Below are positions 24,685 to 32,426 of a stretch of DNA of 41,068 nucleotides, piece by piece. Every line of letters starts with the position of its first letter. Within the stretch, counting starts at the first letter, position 1. The position numbers and the translations under genes are program-made. Below the pieces are notes generated by a model. It saw only the letters and a program-made list of their open reading frames with translations, made no database searches and was not told the DNA's origin. Source of the stretch: an uncultured Eubacteriales bacterium. Its GTDB lineage: Bacteria; Bacillota; Clostridia; Christensenellales; CAG-138. The stretch is from the NCBI GenBank assembly GCA_900544965.1, contig UQXE01000018.1, positions 1 to 41,068 on the forward strand. Direction: 5' to 3'.

Positions 24685-26301
24685 ATGGATGTGACAAGGT
24701 TTGGGCTGGGGGTACGTTTTGACGCGCTGGGCACTATGCCGGACGATGGCGTAGCAAAACAGTTTTTTGAGGAAGTTTTTTCCGTGCTTACTGTTACAGA
24801 TGTGAAGGGTTTGCATGTGTTCGGCGGTCTTTGCGATGAATGCAGGAGTGCGGGTCAAAACATATACACCATTGTATTCATGGGGGGCTCGCTTAAAGAT
24901 ATGCGGAATATCTTTAATAAGCTTGACAACGACGCGGGAGTTAATATGTACCTTGACTCCTCTCTGCCTTATATAGAGAACAACAGGATTGAAGGTATAA
25001 CCGGCCTGACCTATTATGGGAAGGTTCAGGGCGACGGCCGGATGAGAGGCGGAGAAGCTCCCCTGTTTGGATTGGTTGTGCCCAAAAAGCACGGCAGGAA
25101 ACGGCCGGTAGGAAAAGGCATTAAGATCATGCTTGCGCCGGATTCGTTTAAAGGCAATTTAAGCTCCATGGAGATCATCAAAAGGCTAACGGTTGCCGCC
25201 AGACGCAATTTTCCTGGAGTGAAGGTCGTTCCCGTTCCTATTGCTGACGGCGGTGAAGGTACCGTTGAGGCGCTTGTAACAGCCTGTAGCGGCACGTACC
25301 GGCGCATTGAAGCGACGTCGCCCAACAATGAGAAAATAACCGCGGTTTACGGGGTTTTACACGGAAAAACTGCGGTAATAGAAATGGCGCAGGCGTCTGG
25401 ACTGTCCGTTTCAGCCGGCAGACTGAACCCGATGAAGGCTACATCCTTTGGCACTGGCGAACTTATAAAGCGCGCGTTGGACGAAGGAATAAAGAATTTA
25501 ATCATAGGCCTTGGCGGCAGCGCTACAAACGACGGCGGAATGGGCTGCGCGCGCGCGCTTGGAGTAAGGTTTCTTGACGCAGAGGGCAGGGAACTCTTAG
25601 GCGCTGGGGAGGATCTGGCTAAGGTGGCTGAAATTGATATGCGCTCGGTGCACCCGCGTGCTAAGGACGCGCGCTTTACCGTGATGTGTGATGTGGATAA
25701 CCCTCTGACCGGAGAAAAAGGAGCTACATATGTTTATGGACCACAGAAGGGAGCGGATGATGAACAACTGAGGCTATTGGAGGGGGGCATGTGCTCGTAC
25801 GGCAGGCTTCTTAACAATTTAGCAAACAGGGACGTATCCTCCGCTGCGGGAGCTGGCGCCGCCGGAGGGATGGGGGCAATGCTGATGGCTCTTTTTAACG
25901 CGGGGCTTATGCCGGGCATTGACGCTATGCTTGAAGCTATTGATTTTGAAACGCTTTTAAACCGTGTTTCCCTGGTAATTACGGGCGAAGGTATGTTGGA
26001 TTGCCAAACCGCGCGTCACGGCAAGGCGGTAGCAGGGATAATGAAACGCTGCACCAAGCGAAAAATCCCGGTTGCCATTATTACGGGCGCCATGGGACGT
26101 GGGGCTGAAGAGATATATAATCTTGGAAACGCCGGAATAATGACGCTGATAAATGCTCCAATGTCAACTGAACAGGCAATGGAAAAGGGAACTGAGTTAT
26201 TTGACGATGCTGCGGACAGGATGTTTCGGTTTATAAGGATGGGGAGGGACGTTGAAAAGTTGGGAGCGCCTAAAAGGCCGAAAAGGAGCGCGATATTTTA
26301 A
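24685..26301 (+). CDS. Glycerate kinase with novel N-terminal domain
   Basis: 538 residues. Residues about 146-525 are a complete glycerate 2-kinase of the GlxK/GarK family: KIMLAPDSFKGNLSS, VPIADGGEGTVEAL, LIIGLGGSATNDGGMGCARA, TGEGMLDCQTARHGKAV. It phosphorylates glycerate with ATP. Residues 1-145 precede the normal start of the family and are not recognised. They contain LHVFGGLCDECRSAGQN (two Cys, CxxC) and a mixed alpha/beta pattern, and end in a basic linker (KKHGRKRP). The frame is continuous, so this looks like a fusion. An internal ATG at 25129 with AGGAAAAGG upstream could also start the kinase alone. It is 18 bp after clpC and likely co-transcribed. Confidence 0.85.
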   Translation: MDVTRFGLGVRFDALGTMPDDGVAKQFFEEVFSVLTVTDVKGLHVFGGLCDECRSAGQNIYTIVFMGGSLKDMRNIFNKLDNDAGVNMYLDSSLPYIENNRIEGITGLTYYGKVQGDGRMRGGEAPLFGLVVPKKHGRKRPVGKGIKIMLAPDSFKGNLSSMEIIKRLTVAARRNFPGVKVVPVPIADGGEGTVEALVTACSGTYRRIEATSPNNEKITAVYGVLHGKTAVIEMAQASGLSVSAGRLNPMKATSFGTGELIKRALDEGIKNLIIGLGGSATNDGGMGCARALGVRFLDAEGRELLGAGEDLAKVAEIDMRSVHPRAKDARFTVMCDVDNPLTGEKGATYVYGPQKGADDEQLRLLEGGMCSYGRLLNNLANRDVSSAAGAGAAGGMGAMLMALFNAGLMPGIDAMLEAIDFETLLNRVSLVITGEGMLDCQTARHGKAVAGIMKRCTKRKIPVAIITGAMGRGAEEIYNLGNAGIMTLINAPMSTEQAMEKGTELFDDAADRMFRFIRMGRDVEKLGAPKRPKRSAIF

Positions 26302-26485
26302 GACGACCATGTTTTTTAGCTTCCAAATACCCTGAAGTTGTGAAGCAGCTCAAACACGCTATACCAAGCCTGATTAATGGCTAAAGGGCGGGGAAGATCG
26401 GCAACAATATGGAGGCGCCGTTAATACTGCACTGAACCATAAATAAACCTTGTCTATATGGGTTAAATCATGCGCATATTGCTTT

Positions 26486-26528
26486 AAACGGCGAACCTGC
26501 ATTTTATACGCGCTGGTTCGCCGTTTTT
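26486..26528. terminator. Terminator between glycerate kinase and iscU
   Basis: AAACGGCGAACC (26486-26497) pairs perfectly with GGTTCGCCGTTT (26515-26526), followed by TT. The genes on either side converge. The 12-bp stem and T-run on the plus strand support intrinsic termination there; on the minus strand only TTT follows. Confidence 0.8.
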
Positions 26529-26540
26529 AGGGCTTACTCA

Positions 26541-26942
26541 TCAGCCTGCGTTTGCCGATGAACCGTCTTCAGCCAAATGATTCTTTCTGTAATCCTCAAC
26601 CGCTGCCTTTACCGCCTCTTCGGCGAGAACGGAACAGTGTATTTTAACGGGAGGGAGTCCTTCCAATGCTTCGACAACCGCCGAATTGGTAAGCTTAAGC
26701 GCTTCGTCCACGCTTTTGCCTTTAATCAGCTCGGTGGCCATGGAGGAAGTGGCAATCGCCGCCCCGCATCCAAAGGTTTTAAACCCCACGTCTTCAATTA
26801 TGCCGTCGTCGTTTACCTTTATAAACATCTGCATTATATCTCCGCATTTTGCGTTGCCTACCATACCAACGCCATTTGCCTCCTTTAGCTCCCCCATATT
26901 CCGGGGATTAGAAAAATGATCCATAACCTTATCGGTATACAT
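26541..26942 (-). CDS. iscU: Fe-S cluster scaffold IscU/NifU-N
   Basis: A 133-residue scaffold on which Fe-S clusters are built. The three conserved Cys are in GNAKCGDIM, TFGCGAAIA and VKIHCSVLAEEA, each in the usual context, and the Asp after the first Cys is present. It starts MYTDKVMDHFSNPRNMG. It lies 16 bp downstream of the cysteine desulfurase in the iscR-iscS-iscU operon. The HSCB-binding LPPVK motif is present as LPPVKIHC, although no hscA/hscB genes are in the window. Confidence 0.95.
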   Translation of the reverse strand: MYTDKVMDHFSNPRNMGELKEANGVGMVGNAKCGDIMQMFIKVNDDGIIEDVGFKTFGCGAAIATSSMATELIKGKSVDEALKLTNSAVVEALEGLPPVKIHCSVLAEEAVKAAVEDYRKNHLAEDGSSANAG

Positions 26943-26958
26943 ACATATCCCCCCTCAA

Positions 26959-28125
26959 TTATTGCTTGGTTATATATAATGGCGACATCGTCCTCAGCTT
27001 TGAAACTATACGGGGAAGTGTATCAAGGACATAATCCACTTCCTCATCCGTAGTCATACCGCTAAGGGTAAGGCGCAGTGAGCCGTGCGCTATTTCATGC
27101 GGTATGCCCATTGCCAAAAGAACGTGTGAGGGATCGAGCGAGCCAGAGGTGCAGGCTGAGCCGCTTGATGCGGCAATGCCGTTTATATCAAGCATTAGCA
27201 GTATTGCTTCACCCTCAATGTACTTTATGCTGAAATTCACATTTCCGGGAAGCCTCTTTGTAGGGTGGCCGTTCAGCTTAACCTCATCTATCCTTTTTGG
27301 TATTTCCGCGATAAGCCTGTCGCGCATCCCCTTGATTCTTACCATATCCCTATCCATATTTGACATTGCCAGTTCTATAGCGGCGCCAAGGCCGACTATC
27401 CCGGCCACATTCTCCGTACCTGCTCTGCGTCCGCGCTCATGCGCCCCTCCCACGATTACGGGGGTAATAGCTACGCCCTTACGCACGTAGAGAGCGCCAA
27501 CTCCCTTAGGGCCATGGAACTTGTGCGCCGAGAGGGAAAGCATGTCTATGTGCATTTCCTTTACGTCTATAGGCACATGTGTTACCGCCTGCACAGCGTC
27601 GGTGTGAAAAAGAATCTTTCGGTCGTGACATATTCGGCCTATCTCCGCAATAGGCATAACGGAGCCTACCTCATTGTTGGCAAACATTACGGTTACAAGA
27701 ATTGTATCATCCCGTAATGCATCCTCTACCTGCTTTGGAGTTATCATTCCGTATTCGTCTACAGGCAGATATGTAATGTCGAATCCCTTGCGGGCCAACT
27801 CCTCGCAGGTATGGAGCACAGCATGGTGTTCAACGGTGGTCGTTATAATGTGCTTTCCTTTCTTTTCATTTTTAAAGGCGGCGCCTTTTATGGCAATATT
27901 ATCCGCCTCCGTTCCGCTGCCGGTAAAGATAATTTCATCAAAAGCGGCATTTATTGCCCGGGCAACCTGCTCCCTTGCCTTATCAACGCCTTTTTTCGCA
28001 TCCTGGCCAAACGAGTGAACGCTGGAGGCATTGCCGTAAATATCCGTAAGATACGGCATCATGGCGTTGAGCACCTCGGAACTTAGCGCGGTAGTTGCCG
28101 CATTATCCATGTAGACCTTCATCAT
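26959..28125 (-). CDS. iscS: Cysteine desulfurase IscS/NifS
   Basis: A 388-residue PLP enzyme supplying sulfur to IscU. It starts VYMDNAATTALSSEV and has GSGTEADNIAIKG and VEHHAVL. The PLP Lys is in LSAHKFHGPKGVGALYV. The catalytic Cys is in IAASSGSACTSGSLDPSHVL, the long flexible loop typical of IscS/NifS that transfers to scaffolds. Its start overlaps the iscR stop (ATGA), so the two are translationally coupled. It differs in sequence from the ThiI-linked desulfurase at 19240-20382. Confidence 0.95.
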   Translation of the reverse strand: MMKVYMDNAATTALSSEVLNAMMPYLTDIYGNASSVHSFGQDAKKGVDKAREQVARAINAAFDEIIFTGSGTEADNIAIKGAAFKNEKKGKHIITTTVEHHAVLHTCEELARKGFDITYLPVDEYGMITPKQVEDALRDDTILVTVMFANNEVGSVMPIAEIGRICHDRKILFHTDAVQAVTHVPIDVKEMHIDMLSLSAHKFHGPKGVGALYVRKGVAITPVIVGGAHERGRRAGTENVAGIVGLGAAIELAMSNMDRDMVRIKGMRDRLIAEIPKRIDEVKLNGHPTKRLPGNVNFSIKYIEGEAILLMLDINGIAASSGSACTSGSLDPSHVLLAMGIPHEIAHGSLRLTLSGMTTDEEVDYVLDTLPRIVSKLRTMSPLYITKQ

Positions 28126-28556
28126 TTTTGTGTACGCTCCATCTGATTTTTATAGTCGTCCGCCATGTCCCTAAGAGTGGTGACGGATAATACTTCGTTT
28201 ATTCTGTTTTGAAGCTTAAGCCATAATGGACGTGCCGAACAGCTGCAGGCATTTTTGCACTTAATCCTCCCTATGCTCACACAGTCGGCTATAGTCGTTC
28301 CCTCCAGAACATTCAGAACGTCAAATACGCTTATCTCTTCAGGTGAGCGCGACAGGATATAACCGCCTTGAGCGCCTCTTGTGGCGGTTACAAGACCGGA
28401 TTTACGCAAAGAGGCTATTATCCTTTCAAGATATGCCTCGCTGATCTCCTGCTGCTGTGCCAGTGACGCGGTACTTATCAAAACCCCTTGTCCATACGCA
28501 AGGGCAAGGTCGACCATTGCTTTGAGACCATAGCGTCCTCGCGTGGAAAGCTTCAT
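28122..28556 (-). CDS. iscR: Rrf2-family Fe-S regulator IscR
   Basis: A 144-residue winged-helix repressor that starts MKLSTRGRYGLKAMVDLAL. The wing and recognition region is EAYLERIIASLRKSGLVTATRGAQGG. The likely cluster ligands are in DCVSIGRIKCKNACSC, the spaced Cys set typical of Fe-S-sensing Rrf2 proteins. Promoter and a palindromic operator lie just upstream, so autorepression by the cluster-bound form is likely. GGGAGGG precedes the ATG at 28556. Confidence 0.93.
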   Translation of the reverse strand: MKLSTRGRYGLKAMVDLALAYGQGVLISTASLAQQQEISEAYLERIIASLRKSGLVTATRGAQGGYILSRSPEEISVFDVLNVLEGTTIADCVSIGRIKCKNACSCSARPLWLKLQNRINEVLSVTTLRDMADDYKNQMERTQK

Positions 28557-28574
28557 TGGATTAACCCTCCCATC

Positions 28575-28599
28575 AATTCCTACTAGTTTGGTCGGAATT
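28575..28599. promoter_or_regulatory. Palindromic Rrf2/IscR operator
   Basis: AATTCC-TAC (28575-28583) is an inverted match, 8 of 9, to GTC-GGAATT (28591-28599). It lies at the start point of iscR transcription, immediately after the -10 box. The half-site resembles AT-rich operators known for Firmicutes Rrf2 regulators. Confidence 0.7.
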
Positions 28600-28628
28600 A
28601 TTTTAGCATATGCATTCCGCTTTGTAAA
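28600..28628 (-). promoter_or_regulatory. Promoter of iscR-iscS-iscU
   Basis: On the minus strand, TTTACA (28628-28623) and TAAAAT (28605-28600) are spaced by 17 bp. They are followed at once by the operator palindrome. Confidence 0.75.
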
Positions 28629-28703
28629 TAGAATGTGACTAGTTAAGTCATGATATGTTTTTTCATCATTAGCAAAATTTTGAAAACATGATTATACAAA
28701 TCA

Positions 28704-28732
28704 TTTACATAGCAGATGGACGATGATATAAT
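28704..28732 (+). promoter_or_regulatory. Promoter of the malate/lactate dehydrogenase gene
   Basis: TTTACA (28704-28709) and TATAAT (28727-28732), 17 bp apart. The GTG start is 36 bp further. It is divergent from the iscR promoter. Confidence 0.75.
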
Positions 28733-28767
28733 TCAATTTATATTACCATGCCATGGAGGTGTTTTTA

Positions 28768-29874
28768 GTGGAAAAACGACCATACATTTCGTGGGAGCTG
28801 GCTGAAAGCTTCCTTATTGATGCATTCACAGCAGTCGGCGTTCCGGAGGCTGATGCGAGGATATGTACAGATGTGATTCTGGAAAGCGACAGGCGGGGGA
28901 TTGAAAGCCATGGCCTGAATCGGTTTAAGCCCATATATATTGATAGAATAAACGCAGGAATATTAAATCCTGTTACTGAAATTGAAATAGTAAGGGAAAC
29001 TCCGACCACTTTGGTGATTGACGGCCATGACGGCATGGGCATGGTAACTGCGCATAAAGCAATGGATATGGCTATTGATAAGGCGAAGGCGCTTGGCATG
29101 GGAATGGCGGCAGTCCGAAATTCCTCACATTACGGCATTGCCGGATACTATGTAACTATGGCCACAAAGGCGGGGCTTATAGGAATTACGGGGACAAATG
29201 CGCGTCCTTCGATAGCTCCGACGTATGGTGTGGAAAATATGCTTGGCACCAATCCGATAACATTTGGTTTGCCGACCGACGAGGATTTCCCATTCGCTCT
29301 AGACTGCGCCACGTCTATTACTCAGCGCGCAACAATAGAATACTTTGCGCGTCAGGGACTTGATACCCCGAAGGGAATGGTTATGGATTTGCAAGGCAAT
29401 CCCATGACGGACAGCAACAAAATATTAGAGGCTCTGAGCGTGGGCGAAGCTGTTCTGGCCCCCCTAGGAGGACAGGGCGAGAATCTGGCGGGATATAAGG
29501 GGTACGGTTACGCCACGGTGGTTGAAATCCTATGCGCCGCGCTGCAGGCCGGAAGCTACATGAGGATGCTTAATGGTCTGCGGGACGGAAAGAGGGTTCC
29601 TTATCATTTGGGGCATTTCTTTATAGCGATAGATCCTGATGCGTTCATGGGACGCGAGACATTCAAGAAAATCTGCGGCGATATCCTTAGAGAGCTGAGG
29701 GCCTCAAAAAAAGCGCCAGGGCATGACCGCATATATACGGCTGGAGAGAAGGAGTATATCGCGTGGCTTGACAGGAAGGATAAGGGGGTCCCCGTTGGCT
29801 CCGGTGTGCAGAAGGAATTGATCGAGATCAGGGACATGTTCAAACTGAATTATGTATTCCCATTTGAGAACTAG
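28768..29874 (+). CDS. Malate/L-lactate dehydrogenase family oxidoreductase (LDH2)
   Basis: A 368-residue NAD(P)-dependent 2-hydroxyacid dehydrogenase of the MdhC/YlbC/ComC family, distinct from Rossmann-fold malate dehydrogenases. Family blocks seen are ESDRRGIESHGLNR, VIDGHDGMGMVTAHKAM, VRNSSHYGIAGYYV (with the catalytic His), GITGTNARPSIAPTYG and MLGTNPITFGLP, then GYKGYGYATVVEIL. The substrate could be malate, lactate, sulfolactate or ureidoglycolate and cannot be told apart here. The GTG at 28768 has GGAGGT 7 nt upstream; the upstream in-frame ATG at 28753 overlaps that ribosome site. Confidence 0.9.
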   Translation: MEKRPYISWELAESFLIDAFTAVGVPEADARICTDVILESDRRGIESHGLNRFKPIYIDRINAGILNPVTEIEIVRETPTTLVIDGHDGMGMVTAHKAMDMAIDKAKALGMGMAAVRNSSHYGIAGYYVTMATKAGLIGITGTNARPSIAPTYGVENMLGTNPITFGLPTDEDFPFALDCATSITQRATIEYFARQGLDTPKGMVMDLQGNPMTDSNKILEALSVGEAVLAPLGGQGENLAGYKGYGYATVVEILCAALQAGSYMRMLNGLRDGKRVPYHLGHFFIAIDPDAFMGRETFKKICGDILRELRASKKAPGHDRIYTAGEKEYIAWLDRKDKGVPVGSGVQKELIEIRDMFKLNYVFPFEN

Positions 29875-29901
29875 TCTGGTTAACTTAGCGGGGCTGTATT
29901 G

Positions 29902-30300
29902 CTAACGGCCCCGTTTCTTAACTTCGCTGCCGTTATTCCTGTTCTTTTCGCCCGATATAAGCTGTATAATCGCCAGGCCCAGCAAAAATATTCCAAATAT
30001 TCTTTTAAGCCATATTGATGAAATAACCATGGCGAGCATTGAACCTCCAACAGCTCCTATAATCCCTGCGATGATTATAGGTATGCAATCCTTGAAGTCT
30101 ATGCGTCCCTCCTTGCGGTGGATAAAAATTGCCGCTAGAGCAGCAGGTAAAAACGAGATCATATTTATACCCTGAGCCGCATGTTGGTCAATAGAGACGA
30201 GTAGGGTTAGAATGGGTATCAGCACCGTTCCGCCGCCCATTCCCATTCCTGCCGCAACTCCGGAGATAAGCCCGCCAACTATGCACAATAATTCGGCCAT
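29902..30300 (-). CDS. Half-size TauE/SafE membrane protein (second of pair)
   Basis: A 132-residue protein with about four membrane segments and the signature GLISGVAAGMGMGGGTVLIP. TauE/SafE transporters (export or uptake of sulfite, sulfonates or organic acids) normally have two such repeats in about 250 residues; this has one. It starts 3 bp after the stop of a similar half-size protein, so the pair probably forms one transporter from two chains. The tail is basic (EVKKRGR). Confidence 0.85.
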   Translation of the reverse strand: MAELLCIVGGLISGVAAGMGMGGGTVLIPILTLLVSIDQHAAQGINMISFLPAALAAIFIHRKEGRIDFKDCIPIIIAGIIGAVGGSMLAMVISSIWLKRIFGIFLLGLAIIQLISGEKNRNNGSEVKKRGR

Positions 30301-30303
30301 ACA

Positions 30304-30687
30304 TTAACCTCCAAATATCATCCATAAGGCGGCGACAAGCATTAATATGGAAAAAATCCGGTTAAGCCATAGCTTGCTTAGCTTCCCGAGCAGTTTAGCC
30401 CCAAGCAATCCTCCGATAAAAAAGGCTGGGGTTGTCCACGGAAGCATGTCCCACTGTATTGCGTTATTGAACAGATAAACCGCTATGCTGACTACGGTCA
30501 AAGGCAGCATGATACAGATTGCGGTTGCATGCGCTTTCTGCGCCGGCATTTTACATAGCTTATTTAGAGTTAGCACAGCAACCATGCCTCCTCCGGCTCC
30601 AAAAAGGCCGTTGCACAGCCCTGTAATTACGCCGGCGGCTATACTAATCAGCTTTCGGGGTCTGTTTTCAGTAGTGTTTTTGTCCAT
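30304..30687 (-). CDS. Half-size TauE/SafE membrane protein (first of pair)
   Basis: A 127-residue protein with about four membrane segments and the repeat signature VITGLCNGLFGAGGGMVAVLTL. KLISIAAGVITG precedes it at the cytoplasmic N terminus. It is a paralogous half of the neighbouring 29902-30300 protein. I see no frameshift that would join them: the first ends cleanly and the second has its own ATG with an AGGTTAATGT-like upstream site. Confidence 0.85.
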   Translation of the reverse strand: MDKNTTENRPRKLISIAAGVITGLCNGLFGAGGGMVAVLTLNKLCKMPAQKAHATAICIMLPLTVVSIAVYLFNNAIQWDMLPWTTPAFFIGGLLGAKLLGKLSKLWLNRIFSILMLVAALWMIFGG

Positions 30688-30841
30688 TTTATGAGTTTGC
30701 TCAAAGAAAAATTGTTTAATTCAAATTATGCAAATGAAGTAGCAGGAAAGGGCCGGCAAAGACCGGCCGTATTTTGGCGGCAACCTTGGAATACAACTAA
30801 AATTGCGCACGATCACACGCAAGGATGGCTGTGCATACCTG

Positions 30842-30890
30842 GGTTCAAGTAAAAAACGGGCCTTTATGCCGTGTGCCGATAAGACAGTAA
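30842..30890 (+). repeat. Left terminal inverted repeat of the 5.4-kb element
   Basis: Block 1 GGTTCAAGTAAAAAACGGGC at 30842-30861 and block 2 TAAGACAGTAA at 30880-30890. Both recur inverted at 36225-36272. Confidence 0.85.
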
Positions 30891-30937
30891 TCTGAGAAAA
30901 CTACAAAATCGGCATCTGCTAAGCAGGATTGGACAAC

Positions 30938-30980
30938 AAAACAGGCGGCACTCAGCTTCGGTTGGGTGCTGCCTGTTTTT
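30938..30980 (+). terminator. Terminator-like hairpin near the left end of the element
   Basis: AAAACAGGC (30938-30946) pairs with GCCTGTTTT (30971-30979), extended by GGCAC/GTGCT-type pairs and followed by T. It may insulate the element from chromosomal transcription. Confidence 0.7.
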
Positions 30981-31274
30981 GTACATCTGAGGGTCGAGAA
31001 TCGCCTGTTTTTTGCGCTGAAAAGCAAAGATAACGAAAAGGGTGAAATAGTTATCGCCTCTGCGTGGTTCTTTTGTGAAACAGCGAATCGCTGCATAGCG
31101 GATACCGTTCGCTGGGGAGTGCGTATATTTGTGGTCAAGCAAAATACCCCTCAAAACCGTAAAGTCGATAGATAGGTATTTCGATGCAGAGTATGATTGA
31201 CACTGTAAGAATCGAAAAATCAGATTTTAGCACAAAATAATATTGCTAAATGGCGATAACTTCCGTCGCGCCTA

Positions 31275-31304
31275 TTGAAAATAGAATGATTGCTGTGTTA
31301 TACT
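31275..31304 (+). promoter_or_regulatory. Promoter near the left end of the mobile element
   Basis: TTGAAA (31275-31280) and TATACT (31299-31304) with 18 bp spacing, reading toward the HExxH gene. Confidence 0.5.
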
Positions 31305-31322
31305 GTGTGTATACACAAACGG

Positions 31323-31448
31323 GTGGGCACGTTTGACGATCTGATCCGCAATGCCCCGTTGGCGCATGCTGATTTCGTTTTGAACGGCAACACAAAGATG
31401 TATTCTGAAGCAGTTACTGAGTACGGTCTTATGGAACAGATTACATGA
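31323..31448 (+). CDS. Possible small protein or gene remnant
   Basis: A 41-codon frame from a GTG, reading VGTFDDLIRNAPLAHADFVL at the start and ending GLMEQIT. It has protein-like composition and lies just after a promoter, but there is no clear ribosome binding site. The frame can extend back to a GTG at 31305. It may be the tail of a decayed gene. Function is unknown. Confidence 0.25.
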   Translation: MGTFDDLIRNAPLAHADFVLNGNTKMYSEAVTEYGLMEQIT

Positions 31449-31522
31449 TAAGCAAAAGTTTGGTACACCGAATACCGAGCTGAGAAAGATATACGAGGAA
31501 AGGACACAGAGGTGAACGATTT

Positions 31523-32302
31523 ATGGAAGTTACATTTATAAATCCCGGTGTCGATTACATGATTCAGAGTATCATGCATTTTCAAGCCGAAGGAGAATCT
31601 GAATTCTGGTCTGAACCTTTATACCATTTCTATCCGCAGCTTGACAGGACATTCGCTGCAAGTTTGCCAGTTGCAGAAAGAAAAGACTACATTGAACGTA
31701 CCATGAGGGCCGCGTATGCTGAGTTGGAGAACACAATCAACGAGAAGGTGACCTTATATTCTCATCACTGGAACGCTTGCAAAGCGCAGATTACAGATGC
31801 TTTATCAGAGGCTTTCAGCATAGATTGCACAGGCTTGTTTAATGACCTGCGCTGCAATTTGAGTTTGAACCCTATTGAGCCGCGTTTTCTAAAAGAGCAC
31901 TGCTATGACACATTTTATTTGAACAGCGCAAAGGGTGCCATTGGTGGTGGAATACATGAGATCATACACTTTGTTTGGTTCTATGTATGGAACCAGTTGT
32001 TTGGAGATAGCTACGACGAATATGAACGTCCCTCTCTCAAATGGATATTGAGTGAAATGGTGGTTGAATCTGTGATGAGAGATGAGCGGCTCAGCTCCAT
32101 CAACCCATATTTCCCGAGAGAAAACGGTGGATGTGTCTATCCGTATTTCTTCGATATGATGGTAGATGGGAAACCTATTCTTGACACATTGGACGCTATG
32201 TACAGAAGCCAGAATATTGAAGATTTTATGCGAATCAGCTACGTCTATTGTCAAGAGCATGAATCAGAAATTCGAGAACATATCCTAAAGTCAGAAGGGT
32301 AA
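31523..32302 (+). CDS. Putative zinc metalloprotease (HExxH) carried by the mobile element
   Basis: A 259-residue protein without signal peptide or clear membrane anchor. It has a HEIIH zinc motif at residues 145-149 in GGGIHEIIHFVWFYVW. Glu178 in WILSEMVVES, 29 residues after the second His, is a candidate third ligand, which would fit a gluzincin-like protease. The rest (WSEPLYHFYPQLDR at 29-42, HHWNACKAQI at 81-90) is not a family I recognise. GAGGTG lies 11 nt before the ATG. It is first cargo gene after the left end of the element. A non-catalytic, metal-binding role is possible. Confidence 0.6.
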   Translation: MEVTFINPGVDYMIQSIMHFQAEGESEFWSEPLYHFYPQLDRTFAASLPVAERKDYIERTMRAAYAELENTINEKVTLYSHHWNACKAQITDALSEAFSIDCTGLFNDLRCNLSLNPIEPRFLKEHCYDTFYLNSAKGAIGGGIHEIIHFVWFYVWNQLFGDSYDEYERPSLKWILSEMVVESVMRDERLSSINPYFPRENGGCVYPYFFDMMVDGKPILDTLDAMYRSQNIEDFMRISYVYCQEHESEIREHILKSEG

Positions 32303-32317
32303 GGCATACCTGACAGC

Positions 32318-32397
32318 AGGAACTGGAATCGGCAAAACAGGTAAATTCTTCGTAGATGAAAAAGGACTTGGCTTGATAAAAGCAAGAATGACAGCAC
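32318..32397 (+). pseudogene. Remnant of a second mobC-like gene
   Basis: The sequence from ACAGGTAAATTCTTCGTAGA (32337) on matches 32960-33021 inside the intact MobC-like gene, with scattered substitutions and a 1-bp deletion. The frame is broken, and the remnant runs into the leader of the Nudix gene. It looks like a duplicated fragment. Confidence 0.65.
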
Positions 32398-32426
32398 TGA
32401 AACTGTGTGCGGAGGTAGAAAAAACA

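Larger units (their letters stand above)
30688..31522. other. Intergenic DNA spanning the left end of the 5.4-kb element
   Basis: 30688-30841 is chromosomal and holds a GGCCGG/CCGGCC hairpin (30751-30768). From 30842 it is element DNA: the end repeat, a strong terminator-like hairpin (30938-30979), about 290 bp with no recognisable gene, a promoter (31275-31304) and a 41-codon ORF (31323-31448). Confidence 0.6.

Noticed and set aside
24202..25092. 296-codon minus-strand frame opposite clpC and the kinase gene
   Set aside because: It overlaps two well-supported genes and has no recognisable domain.
29902..30687. Frameshift explanation for the two TauE/SafE halves
   Set aside because: Each half has its own start, stop and family signature, and the junction shows no near-continuous frame. 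Separate genes are simpler.
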